From the NCBI GenBank assembly GCA_025362075.1, contig JANYIL010000200.1, positions 1 to 58,239 on the forward strand: a stretch of DNA of 58,239 nucleotides. The letters are read 5' to 3'. The notes under the pieces are model-generated. The model worked only from the letters and a program-made list of their open reading frames with translations. It did no database searches and had not been told where the DNA came from. The position numbers and the translations under genes were made by a program. The DNA is from Chloracidobacterium sp. (GTDB lineage: Bacteria > Acidobacteriota > Blastocatellia > Pyrinomonadales > Pyrinomonadaceae). Shown here piece after piece: positions 24,140 to 31,133 of this stretch; positions within the stretch are counted from its first letter, which is position 1; each line of letters opens with the position of its first letter.

Positions 24140-24355
24140 ATGATTCAAACGCTTGAGGCAGTTGTGAGTGAGACCGGGACAGTCAGACTTCTTTCGGAAA
24201 TTCATCTAAAAGAGAGCCGCCGGGCGCTCGTAATGATCCTTGAGGAAGAGCCGAAGGTTTCTGAAACTGAGTTTCTCAGCGAACAGTCTCTTGCCACCGA
24301 CTGGCTTAGAGACGAAGAAGACGAGGCATGGTCACACCTACAGTTGGAGCAGTAG
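24140..24355 (+). CDS. Small antitoxin-like protein, partner of PemK-type gene
   Basis: 71 residues from the ATG at 24140 (MIQTLEAVVSETGTVRLLSEIHLKESRRALVMILEEEP...). A short strand-rich N-terminal part of DUF2281/AbrB-like character is followed by a Ser/Glu-rich tail (LSEQSLATDWLRDEEDEAWSHLQ). This is the form seen in antitoxins that precede PemK/MazF genes. It overlaps the next gene by 28 bases. An in-frame extension upstream (to 24050) lacks coding character and was not used. Confidence 0.72.
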   Translation: MIQTLEAVVSETGTVRLLSEIHLKESRRALVMILEEEPKVSETEFLSEQSLATDWLRDEEDEAWSHLQLEQ

Positions 24356-24531
24356 TCTTAGTTCCCTTCCCATTTTCCGACCTTTCAAATTCAAAACTGC
24401 GGCCGGCTGTGGTTCTGGCCGACGCCGGTCGCGGTGACTTTGCCCTTTGCCAAATCACAAGTAACCCCTACGCCGATAGCCGGTCTGTTGAGATCAGCCT
24501 CGTTCACGAGGCTTTCCCGCAGGGCAGATAG
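24328..24531 (+). pseudogene. PemK/MazF-like toxin truncated by a palindromic repeat
   Basis: From the ATG at 24328 the frame gives 67 residues: TVGAVVLVPFPFSDLSNSKLRPAVVLADAG, then FALCQITSNPYADSRSVEIS. These are the N-terminal strands and the RPAVV and ITSNP motifs of PemK/MazF. Normal relatives have about 110 residues. Here the stop TAG (24529-24531) is supplied by the left arm of a repeat at 24527-24685. The missing part includes the C-terminal strands, so the toxin is probably inactive, leaving an orphan antitoxin. Confidence 0.75.
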
Positions 24532-24685
24532 CCACGTCGTTTACGCCGTGGTAATGTCCGACAAGATTAGCAAGGGCGTTTGAACGTCCTTACCTCCTTC
24601 GGCTTAAGCCAGTCCAATTTAAGCCCGTTGAAACGGGCTAAAATCACATTCCGCTTCCTACCACGCCGTGAACGGCGTGGCTATC
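24527..24685. repeat. Long palindromic element truncating the PemK-like gene
   Basis: Left arm 24527-24553 (GATAGCCACGTCGTTTACG...) and right arm 24659-24685 are complementary at 24 of 27 bases. Inside are a second palindrome, AGCCCGTTGAAACGGGCT (about 24621-24638), and a piece resembling the GTTAGCAAGGGC repeat. The 247-base spacer to the next gene holds nothing else. Confidence 0.75.
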
Positions 24686-24778
24686 TGCCGCCAAAGGCGG
24701 AAAGACGGTTGAGGCCGCCTCGAAACCTGTGGAACCTTAACCGCCTTGGAAACGTAAAGGTTTGAGAAGCAGGTCATT

Positions 24779-25306
24779 ATGTTTTGTCCAAAATGCGGAT
24801 CGCAAAATGCCGATGAAACCAAATTTTGCCGCGGCTGCGGGGCGGATGTGAGTAATGCGCTTGCTCCTGCAACCAACGCTCGCGGCCGGCGTTTGTCCGG
24901 CAGGACGGAGGCCGCTCCGATGTCCATTGCTGAACAACAGATCGAGCTTTTTAGCCGGGGCATAAGAGGCCTGATAATGGGCGGCGGGTTGTTTGTCGTT
25001 TCGGCCTTGGCTTTTGTACTTTCGGAGCGCGGCCTGACTTTCTCACTGTTTATGCTGGCGTTTGGATTCCTGCTGGTCGGAACAGGGATTTCGCGTCTTA
25101 TTCACGCAAAGGGACTCAAGGCTCTTGATAAGAGAGGCGGGCCGGCGGCACTCCCGCCGGGACAGGCCGACTATCTCCAGCCCCGGCGATCATTTTACGA
25201 AACGGATGACCTGATCGGGCGGCCATTAAGTGTTACCGAACACACGACGACCCATCTCGAAATGGATACGGATCGCAACATGTTTCCCTCGCCGAAAAAG
25301 CAATAG
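24779..25306 (+). CDS. Zinc-ribbon membrane protein
   Basis: 175 residues. The N-terminus MFCPKCGSQNADETKFCRGCGADV is a double-CxxC zinc ribbon. A basic linker follows, then two membrane spans (about 63-80 and 85-105: GLIMGGGLFVVSALAFVL and FSLFMLAFGFLLVGTGI) and a cytoplasmic tail ending DRNMFPSPKKQ. This arrangement is common among small bacterial membrane proteins of unknown function. No catalytic residues are present. It is followed by 661 bases without a gene. Confidence 0.78.
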   Translation: MFCPKCGSQNADETKFCRGCGADVSNALAPATNARGRRLSGRTEAAPMSIAEQQIELFSRGIRGLIMGGGLFVVSALAFVLSERGLTFSLFMLAFGFLLVGTGISRLIHAKGLKALDKRGGPAALPPGQADYLQPRRSFYETDDLIGRPLSVTEHTTTHLEMDTDRNMFPSPKKQ

Positions 25307-25385
25307 TCGGAAATCGCACAGTCGGTTAGCCCATTCACGCAAGATATTCGGTTGGCGATCGTTTTCAGTCAGCGAAGCTGACGCC

Positions 25386-25556
25386 ATATTTGTAGCCCAC
25401 AGTGCAAACTGTGGGAACCGCGAACATCCCGAAAACACGAGCGTTGAAAACGGCGGCATAAATTGCATTGGATGTTCGGGCTTTATGTCACCGTCTTCGA
25501 CGGTTCTGTTTGTTGGTTGTGACGAGCCCACATCTTGCGATGTGGGCTGCAAATAT
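25386..25556. repeat. Palindromic element, TTTGTAGCCCACA family
   Basis: The left part (25386-25420, TTTGTAGCCCACAGTGCAAAC) is roughly complementary to 25524-25556, and each contains its own small hairpin. A CACCGTCTTCGACGGTT unit occurs twice (about 25489 and 25560). It lies in the gene-free stretch 25307-25967, which otherwise holds the GGGACA array and a promoter. Confidence 0.65.
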
Positions 25557-25771
25557 TCCACCGTCTTCGACGGTTCCGAAACTTACGAACCCAGCGATCG
25601 GCAAAATCCGCAAAATACGTCAAAGCCCGCAAAATAGCATTTAAATCTGTTTCGATACATGCAAGGATGTAGAACCGGTAGCCGTACCTTGGCGTACGGC
25701 GACCTTGTTCTTTGAAAATATCCTGTTTTGCAAGGTCCGGATCTGGAGCCGAAAAGTTTTTTTCGAAAACT

Positions 25772-25912
25772 CGAGGGACAAGGTGGGACAGCGGGACACG
25801 ATCGCGGTTCGCAAAAAAACGTTGGGACAGTGGGACAGTTGGGACAACAGGGCACAAGCCGTTTGTTTACAACGCTAAGCCTGTCCCACGAAATTTCGGA
25901 CAGTTGGGACAG
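25772..25912 (+). repeat. GGGACA array upstream of folK
   Basis: Seven direct GGGACA units and one inverted TGTCCC unit occur here, irregularly spaced 8 to 60 bases apart. The frame through it stays open toward folK but reads as low-complexity sequence, so it is treated as non-coding. Confidence 0.7.
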
Positions 25913-25923
25913 CGAAACGTGCG

Positions 25924-25952
25924 TTGACAATGCGGGCGTTTCGTTCGATTAT
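25924..25952 (+). promoter_or_regulatory. Candidate promoter for folK
   Basis: TTGACA (25924-25929), a 17-base spacer, and GATTAT (25947-25952). The likely transcription start would leave only a very short leader before the GTG at 25968. Confidence 0.4.
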
Positions 25953-25967
25953 TATCCAGCAACCCAA

Positions 25968-26471
25968 GTGGACAATGACTTTACAATCGCATACATAGGC
26001 CTCGGGTCAAACCTCGGCGACCGGGCGGGCAATCTGCTGATGGCCGTTCGCGGGCTGATGGAGGCGAGCTTTCACGTCAATAAGCTGTCCGGGATATACG
26101 AGACTGAGCCGGTCGAGATCGAGAGCGACTCATATTTTCTAAATATGGTCGCCGAGATACACGTAAAAAACGTGACGCCTTCGCAAATGATGGCCCGGCT
26201 TCTGCGTATCGAATACCTGCTCGGGCGTACGGATAAGGCCTTGAATAAACCGCGTACGGCCGATCTGGACATCCTTTTTTTCGGGCATACGCAGATGGAA
26301 AGCGATTTTCTGATCATTCCTCATCCGCGGCTGCATTTGCGGCGATTTGTCCTCAAACCGCTGTCCAAGATCGCACCGAATTTTGTCCATCCCGTTCTCC
26401 AAAAGGAAATAGCCGATCTCCTGGCCGAATGCGAAGACACGAGCGAGGTGATACGGTGGAAGCCGGTTTAG
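25968..26471 (+). CDS. folK: 2-amino-4-hydroxy-6-hydroxymethyldihydropteridine diphosphokinase
   Basis: 167 residues from the GTG at 25968 (VDNDFTIAYIGLGSNLGDR), the start that gives the family's normal length of about 160. The frame extends 80 codons upstream, but only through the GGGACA array. GLGSNLGDR is the HPPK signature, and PRTADLDILFFG with IIPHPRLHLRRFVLKPL completes the ATP and pterin site. It makes the pyrophosphorylated pterin for folate synthesis. panB follows after 163 bases, a coenzyme-synthesis grouping. The stop codon abuts a palindromic repeat. Confidence 0.92.
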   Translation: MDNDFTIAYIGLGSNLGDRAGNLLMAVRGLMEASFHVNKLSGIYETEPVEIESDSYFLNMVAEIHVKNVTPSQMMARLLRIEYLLGRTDKALNKPRTADLDILFFGHTQMESDFLIIPHPRLHLRRFVLKPLSKIAPNFVHPVLQKEIADLLAECEDTSEVIRWKPV

Positions 26472-26586
26472 CAGTCCGCAGTCGGCAGTCGGCAGTAGCG
26501 CTTCGCTTTTTGGTATTGGATTTTGGGTTTGAATTTTGGTTTTGGCTGCTGAGTGCTGACCGCTGATCGCTGATTGCTGCTTCGCC
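26470..26586. repeat. Palindromic cluster of GCAGTCGGCAGT / GCTGACCGCTGA repeats
   Basis: Tandem GCAGTC-type units (26470-26505) face inverted GCTGA units (26544-26586). The folK stop TAG (26469-26471) overlaps its first bases. It fills most of the folK-panB spacer. Confidence 0.75.
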
Positions 26587-26634
26587 TAATAGCTAGACTA
26601 AAACCCACCGAAACGCTATTCTTGATAGAACTTT

Positions 26635-27495
26635 ATGGCGTATCTTCAACCCGACAAAGAAGGCAAAGTTTATCTCCCGGCTATCCGCACGGCCAAGGAA
26701 AATGGGCAAAAACTCGTCTGTCTGACGGCGTATGATTACCCGACGGCCCGTATCGTCGATGAGGCCGGAGTCGACATTATCCTGGTCGGCGACAGCATCG
26801 GGAACGTCATCCACGGCTACGGCAACACGATCCCTGTGTCGATCGAGGAGATCCTTTCGGCCTGCATCGCCGTCAAACGCGGCACCGAGCGGGCGATGGT
26901 CGTGTGCGATATGCCCTTTGGCACGTATCACGTCAATGAGGACGAAAGCGTCCGCAACGCCCTGCGGCTGATGAAATACGGCGGTGCCGAGGCCGTCAAG
27001 CTCGAAGGCGGTCGCAACCGCGTGCCGCTCGTAAAAAGGCTGGTGAGCGAGGAAATCCCCGTCGTCGCCCACATCGGATTAACGCCCCAATCGGTCTATA
27101 AAATGGGCGGTTACCGCGTGCAAGGGCGTACGGCCGAGCAGGCAAAACTGCTGATCGAAGACGCCAAAATGCTTGAGGAGGCGGGAGCGTTTGCCATCGT
27201 TCTCGAACTGGTCCCCCGCGAGGTTGCGGCAATGATCAGGGGGGAGCTTTCGATCTCCACGATCGGCATCGGTGCCGGGCTCGAATGCGACATTCAGGTG
27301 CTGGTGCTTCACGATTTGATGGGCATGACGTTCGGCCGCCAGCCGCGATTTGTCCGCCAATACGCAAACCTTCGGCAGGTAATGACCGACGCCATCCATA
27401 CATGGACCGCCGACGTAAAATCCGGCGCATATCCTAGCGACGACGAGTCATACGGCCTGACGGCCGAGACGAAAAAGGAAATGGCAGCAAAATGA
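26635..27495 (+). CDS. panB: 3-methyl-2-oxobutanoate hydroxymethyltransferase
   Basis: 286 residues, a normal size. LTAYDYPTARIVDEAGVDIILVGDSIGNVIHGY holds the metal-binding and ketopantoate-site Asp and Ser, and VKLEGG and HIGLTPQSVYKMGGYRVQGRT are the next conserved blocks. GIGAGLECDIQVLVLHDLMGM completes the barrel. PanB makes ketopantoate from 2-oxoisovalerate for pantothenate and coenzyme A synthesis. The stop overlaps the start of the MNT gene (ATGA), so the inserted MNT/HEPN pair is translationally coupled to it. Confidence 0.96.
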   Translation: MAYLQPDKEGKVYLPAIRTAKENGQKLVCLTAYDYPTARIVDEAGVDIILVGDSIGNVIHGYGNTIPVSIEEILSACIAVKRGTERAMVVCDMPFGTYHVNEDESVRNALRLMKYGGAEAVKLEGGRNRVPLVKRLVSEEIPVVAHIGLTPQSVYKMGGYRVQGRTAEQAKLLIEDAKMLEEAGAFAIVLELVPREVAAMIRGELSISTIGIGAGLECDIQVLVLHDLMGMTFGRQPRFVRQYANLRQVMTDAIHTWTADVKSGAYPSDDESYGLTAETKKEMAAK

Positions 27496-27791
27496 TGCAG
27501 TTTTGTGCAGAGACAAAAAGAAAGATCGCCGAACTTTGTAAAAAGAACAAAGTTCGCGAGCTTTGTCTTTTCGGCTCGCGAGCCCGCGGGGATGCTCGTG
27601 CAGACAGCGATTTTGATTTAATGGTTGAGTTTATCCCGAATTCTGGCATCACATTATTTGAGTATTCGCGAATGCAGATTGATTTGGAAGAAATAATCGG
27701 GACGAAAGTCGATCTCGTTACTAAAACCGGGCTCAAGCCTAGGATAAAAGCTGCAGTTCTGGCAGAGGCACTTCCAATATATGAGGGATGA
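27492..27791 (+). CDS. MNT-type nucleotidyltransferase (antitoxin)
   Basis: 99 residues. VRELCLFGSRARGDARADSDFDLMVEF contains the minimal nucleotidyltransferase motif: Gly28-Ser29, then Asp40 and Asp42. The rest, MQIDLEEIIGTKVDLVTKTGLKP, is the usual MNT end. In characterised MNT/HEPN pairs this enzyme adds AMP to a Tyr of the HEPN toxin and so disarms it. It overlaps panB by ATGA and the HEPN gene by 11 bases. It lies inside the panB-panC unit, an unusual location for such a pair. Confidence 0.9.
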   Translation: MMQFCAETKRKIAELCKKNKVRELCLFGSRARGDARADSDFDLMVEFIPNSGITLFEYSRMQIDLEEIIGTKVDLVTKTGLKPRIKAAVLAEALPIYEG

Positions 27792-28134
27792 CCGCAACTT
27801 CTTGCTCGATATTGCAGATGCAGCAGACTTAGTCGCGAGTTACGTCGAGGCCGTTTCCGAGCAAGAGTTTCTCGTTAATACCATGCTTCAGAACGCCATA
27901 AACTATAATTTTGCAATAATTGGCGAAGCGGCCTCAAAACTTACTCCCGAGACAAAAGAGCGGTACGGGGATATTGAATGGCAGACAATGACCTCATTTC
28001 GTAACGTCATTGTTCATGCGTATTTTTCACTTGATTTGGACATCATTTGGGGTGCTGCGACTACCAAAGTAAAGCCGCTTTCAGAACGAATTCATCAGAT
28101 TATTGACAAGGATTTTCCGGAAACCCAAGAATAA
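27781..28134 (+). CDS. HEPN-family toxin (HepT-like)
   Basis: 117 residues. RNVIVHAY is the HEPN RNase motif RX4HXY (Arg74, His79, Tyr81). The NFAIIGEAASKLTPETKERY helix before it and the YFSLDLDIIWGAAT segment after it match HepT (DUF86). Tyr81 is the expected AMPylation site for the MNT partner. The start overlaps the MNT gene by 11 bases, and the stop overlaps the panC start (TAATG). Likely a ribonuclease toxin, kept in check by its neighbour. Confidence 0.9.
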   Translation: MRDDRNFLLDIADAADLVASYVEAVSEQEFLVNTMLQNAINYNFAIIGEAASKLTPETKERYGDIEWQTMTSFRNVIVHAYFSLDLDIIWGAATTKVKPLSERIHQIIDKDFPETQE

Positions 28135-29012
28135 TGGAAATCATCAACCGCCGGCAACGAATGTTCTCGATCTCGCGCAAGCTGCGGCGTGACGCGAAAA
28201 CTGTGGCGCTTGTGCCGACGATGGGGTCGCTTCACGCCGGACATTTGAAGCTGGTCGAGGAGGCCAGGCAGCGATGTGACATTTTGATCGTTTCGATTTT
28301 TGTAAATCCGACGCAGTTTAACGATAAATCGGACCTCGAAAAATATCCCCGCGATTTGACCTTTGATGCTGCTTTACTGGCCGAGTATGACGTAGATTAC
28401 ATTTTTGCTCCCGATGTCGAAGAGATTTACCCAACAGGTTTTTCGACCTATGTAAATGTCGAGGGCGTAACCGAAATGCTCGAAGGCGCGTCACGGCCCG
28501 GACATTTTCGCGGCGTCGCGACCGTGGTCACGATATTGTTCAATACCGTTCGCCCGAACCTCGCATTCTTTGGACAAAAAGACGCGCAGCAGGTCGCCGT
28601 GATCAAACGTCTGACGCTCGACCTTGGCTTTGAGACTGAGATCGTAGTTATTCCAACGGTCCGCCAAAAGTCAGGTCTCGCCCTATCGTCTCGCAACACA
28701 TTGCTGTCCGAAGAGGAATTTCAAAAGGCATCCGTCATCATCGATGCATTACGCGAGGCCAAGATCGCTTTCAAAAAAGGCGAACGAAATGCCGCGATTC
28801 TGACTGAAATCGTCAGAAATCGCATTTCCGGCGAGCCGCTTGCCAAAGTAGACTATGTTGCCGTCGTTGACCGCGAAACGCTGCAACCCATTGAAAGGGT
28901 TGGAGATGAAGAAGCGTTAATAGCAACCGCCGTAGTTTTGGGGGGCGTTCGGTTGATAGATAATGTCATCCTAAACCGCAAAGCAGTAGATTGGTCTCAA
29001 AGTTGCATCTAA
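28134..29012 (+). CDS. panC: Pantothenate synthetase
   Basis: 292 residues. VALVPTMGSLHAGHLKLVEEA carries the HIGH-like motif, and SIFVNPTQFNDKSDLEKYPR and FFGQKDAQQVAVIKRLTLDL follow. RQKSGLALSSRN is the KMSKS-like loop. PanC joins pantoate and beta-alanine using ATP. The start overlaps the HEPN stop by TAATG, so panB, MNT, HEPN and panC appear to be one coupled transcript. No panD is seen in the window. A short extra tail (VILNRKAVDWSQSCI) follows the usual LIDNVIL end. Confidence 0.95.
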   Translation: MEIINRRQRMFSISRKLRRDAKTVALVPTMGSLHAGHLKLVEEARQRCDILIVSIFVNPTQFNDKSDLEKYPRDLTFDAALLAEYDVDYIFAPDVEEIYPTGFSTYVNVEGVTEMLEGASRPGHFRGVATVVTILFNTVRPNLAFFGQKDAQQVAVIKRLTLDLGFETEIVVIPTVRQKSGLALSSRNTLLSEEEFQKASVIIDALREAKIAFKKGERNAAILTEIVRNRISGEPLAKVDYVAVVDRETLQPIERVGDEEALIATAVVLGGVRLIDNVILNRKAVDWSQSCI

Positions 29013-29052
29013 TTACCAGTGAACGGCACCGGTGTGTGCGGTTCGTGAAATT

Positions 29053-29559
29053 ATGAGAACGATAAAAGGTTTCATTGCAGTTTTGAGTCTCACGATCATG
29101 TTTTCAGCCGCCGCCGCCGCACAGACCGTTTTGATGACGCTCGACGGTGGACGCGTCGATCTCGACAACCAGCGGGGCAAGGTAGTTGTCCTGGCCGTCG
29201 GTGCCGCATGGCTTCCGTTATCGGCCAAGCAGGCTGACTATACCAATGCCCTGATCAAGAAATATGCTGGTAAAGATGTGGTTTTTTACTTTGTTGCGAC
29301 TGACTCAACAAATGCAAAATCGAGAAACTTTAAAGACACAGAAGACATCCGCAAATTCGCGGCTTTGAACAAGCTAGGCATCCCCGTCCTTCGCGACTCG
29401 GATGGTGCGGTGACCCTGAGAAAATACGATATTGATCAGGTCCCGTCGTTTGTGATACTTGATAGGACCGGAAAGCAAGTCGGCGAGCCCTTTGGCGGCA
29501 TCGACCCAAAATTCGACGTGACGATCCCTATCTCAAAGGCGATAGACAGAATTCTTTGA
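29053..29559 (+). CDS. Secreted thioredoxin-fold protein lacking the active-site cysteines
   Basis: 168 residues from the ATG at 29053 (seven codons inside the longest frame; it gives a clean signal MRTIKGFIAVLSLTIMF). The mature part has a redoxin/TlpA-like fold: DNQRGKVVVLAVGAAWLPLSAKQADYTNAL, VVFYFVATDSTNAKSRNF, GIPVLRDSDGAVTLRKYDIDQVPSFVILDRTGK. The usual W-C-x-x-C is replaced by WLPLS and no cysteine remains in the mature protein. It cannot be a thiol oxidoreductase and may bind a partner instead. The cis-Pro (VPSF) is kept. It follows panC by 40 bases. Confidence 0.82.
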   Translation: MRTIKGFIAVLSLTIMFSAAAAAQTVLMTLDGGRVDLDNQRGKVVVLAVGAAWLPLSAKQADYTNALIKKYAGKDVVFYFVATDSTNAKSRNFKDTEDIRKFAALNKLGIPVLRDSDGAVTLRKYDIDQVPSFVILDRTGKQVGEPFGGIDPKFDVTIPISKAIDRIL

Positions 29560-29562
29560 TTA

Positions 29563-29584
29563 CGACAGATTGCCAAGTCTGTCG
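29563..29584. repeat. Small palindrome CGACAGA...TCTGTCG between convergent genes
   Basis: The arms CGACAGA (29563-29569) and TCTGTCG (29578-29584) flank an 8-base loop. It lies between the thioredoxin-fold gene and maf and could terminate either. It resembles half of the uvrA-inserted repeat (GACAGGCT...). Confidence 0.5.
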
Positions 29585-29634
29585 CCCGGTCTCGGTAAAA
29601 CTCAACTTGAATATGCCCCGGCCGGATGAACAGG

Positions 29635-30207
29635 CTAGTCAGCGTGTTCTACGACAAGGCGATATACCAGGCTGACCGGCAGCCCGACGACATTCCAATA
29701 GTCGCCCTCTATGCCCTCGATAAATAGCGCCGCCTGGGCCTGCACGGCATAGGCTCCGGCTTTATCCAGTGGGTCGCCACGTTCGGCGAGGAAAGCGATC
29801 TCGGCGTTAGTCATTCGCGCGAATTTGACCCGGGTCCGTTGCAGTGCGGAGCGGGTCTCGCCATTTTCGACAATGGCGACGCCGGTCAGGACCTCGTGCC
29901 AGTTGCCGGCCAGCATCGTCAGCATTCGCCTCGCGTCATTGAGATCAATTGGCTTGCCGATTATCTGCTCATTGATGACCACGGTCGTATCGGCGCCAAG
30001 TACTATCGCGTTTGGAAAATTCGCGGCCACCGCCTCGGCCTTTTCACGCGCGAGGCGGAGAACATAATCATCGGGTGCCTCGCCCGCCAGTTCGGTTTCG
30101 TCGATGTCGGCGACATGTTTGGTAAATTTCCACCCGACCGAGTTCAAAATCTCCGAACGCCGCGGGCTGCCCGATGCGAGCACCAGTTTTGGTAGATCTA
30201 TCATCAT
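29635..30207 (-). CDS. maf: Maf-family nucleoside triphosphate pyrophosphatase
   Basis: 190 residues from adjacent ATG codons at 30207/30204. LVLASGSPRRSEILNSVGWKF is the Maf N-terminal signature. IVLGADTTVVINEQIIGKP carries the catalytic Asp, and GAYAVQAQAALFIEGIEGDYWNVVGLPV matches the C-terminal substrate motif. The enzyme hydrolyses noncanonical or dTTP/UTP nucleotides to monophosphate and pyrophosphate, probably guarding the nucleotide pool. The gene is divergent from the DciA-like gene, with a 66-base spacer. Confidence 0.92.
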   Translation of the reverse strand: MMIDLPKLVLASGSPRRSEILNSVGWKFTKHVADIDETELAGEAPDDYVLRLAREKAEAVAANFPNAIVLGADTTVVINEQIIGKPIDLNDARRMLTMLAGNWHEVLTGVAIVENGETRSALQRTRVKFARMTNAEIAFLAERGDPLDKAGAYAVQAQAALFIEGIEGDYWNVVGLPVSLVYRLVVEHAD

Positions 30208-30273
30208 TTATTCGGTTTTCGCATTTCGGCGAAATCTCGTCTAAAATGATAGTTGATTGGCGGTAAATCACAA

Positions 30274-30735
30274 ATGGAGCAGCTTTTTGGTGCAATTCCT
30301 GCTGTTTTAAGCGGATTGGGAGCGAACGAAAGCATTGACAAGGCTGTCGTATTCGCCGCATGGCAAAGATGCGCGGGCCAACTGTTACGTGAGCGGATTT
30401 CACCGATGGAGTTTTTTGAAAATCGATTAGTCGTCGCCGTCGCCGACCAAACATGGCAGCGGCATCTGGAAGATCTGAGCCCGCAGATGCTCGCTAAGTT
30501 AAACGGCTCGCTCGGTCAGGGAACCGTAAAGTTTATTGAGTTTCGGATCGACAAAAAGGCCGTAAATTCCGATCTTGCTTCAAGGGAGAAAGCCGATACC
30601 AACAAAGATCGGTCGTTGAAAGTATCGCCGTCGCTCGTGGCCGCAGCCGACGTGATAGCTGATGAAAAGCTGAGGGAACAATTTTTGAGTGCTGCCAATG
30701 TTTACTTGGCAAAACAAAGTGAAGCCGATAGCTGA
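30274..30735 (+). CDS. DUF721/DciA-like protein
   Basis: 153 residues from the ATG at 30274. KAVVFAAWQRCAGQLLRERISPMEFFENRLVVAVADQTWQRHLEDLSPQMLAKLNGSLGQGTVKFIEFRI is the DUF721 core (a W-x-x-[IV]-[AV]-G-type motif, then the RLVVAVADQTWQRHL strand). It resembles DciA, which works with DnaB helicase loading in many bacteria. A disordered, charged tail of about 50 residues follows. Role by family only. gatC lies 40 bases downstream. Confidence 0.75.
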   Translation: MEQLFGAIPAVLSGLGANESIDKAVVFAAWQRCAGQLLRERISPMEFFENRLVVAVADQTWQRHLEDLSPQMLAKLNGSLGQGTVKFIEFRIDKKAVNSDLASREKADTNKDRSLKVSPSLVAAADVIADEKLREQFLSAANVYLAKQSEADS

Positions 30736-30748
30736 TCGCAAATCTGAA

Positions 30749-30764
30749 ATTTGAAATTTCAAAT
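30749..30764. repeat. Perfect 16-base palindrome, TTTGAAATTTCAAA family
   Basis: ATTTGAAATTTCAAAT reads the same on both strands and follows the DciA-like stop (30733-30735) by 13 bases. Related AATTTGAAATCTGAAA runs occur inside moeA (about 5250). It may be a dispersed repeat or a promoter-region element. Confidence 0.55.
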
Positions 30765-30775
30765 CACTTATTCAT

Positions 30776-31057
30776 ATGGACGTTAGAAAAATAGCAAAGC
30801 TCGCTCATCTCGAGATATCGGACGAAGAAGTAGCCCTTTACACACCGCAGATGGTGGATATCGTCAAGTACATTGAGCAATTGAACGAGCTCGATACGGA
30901 TAATATCGAACCGATGCTCGGCGGTTTGACGGCCGAAGGCGAGGCTACGAAAACGATTCGAGAAGATGTCGTTATCGACTCGCTCGGCCAGCAGGCAGCT
31001 CTTAGCGAGGCTCCGTCGGCTGTTGCGGGTCATTTTCAGGTTCCGAAAGTGCTTTAA
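30776..31057 (+). CDS. gatC: Asp/Glu-tRNA amidotransferase subunit C
   Basis: 93 residues, the typical length. VRKIAKLAHLEISDEEVALYTPQMVDIVKYIEQLNELDTDNIEPM is the GatC signature, ending with REDVVIDSLGQQAALSEAPSAVAGHFQVPKVL. It stabilises GatA and GatB in the complex that converts misacylated Glu-tRNA(Gln) or Asp-tRNA(Asn). gatA lies downstream after a lipoprotein gene, and gatB is not in the window. It is probably co-transcribed with both. Confidence 0.94.
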   Translation: MDVRKIAKLAHLEISDEEVALYTPQMVDIVKYIEQLNELDTDNIEPMLGGLTAEGEATKTIREDVVIDSLGQQAALSEAPSAVAGHFQVPKVL

Positions 31058-31059
31058 CA

Positions 31060-31133
31060 ACGCAAAATGTATAATTCACAATGCAAAATTAAGAATCGTC
31101 TCCTTCAATTGTGCATTGTGCATTGTGCATTCA
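31060..31133. repeat. Palindromic repeat of ATTCACAATGCAAAA / TTGTGCATTG units
   Basis: The left arm (about 31060-31092) and the right arm with tandem GTGCATT units (31110-31133) are inverted. It covers the start codon and the first 22 or so codons of the lipoprotein gene at 31067. Confidence 0.75.

Noticed and set aside
25728-25967. N-terminal extension of FolK by 80 residues
   Set aside because: The extra part is translated from the GGGACA array and adds nothing known to HPPK; a GTG gives the normal length.
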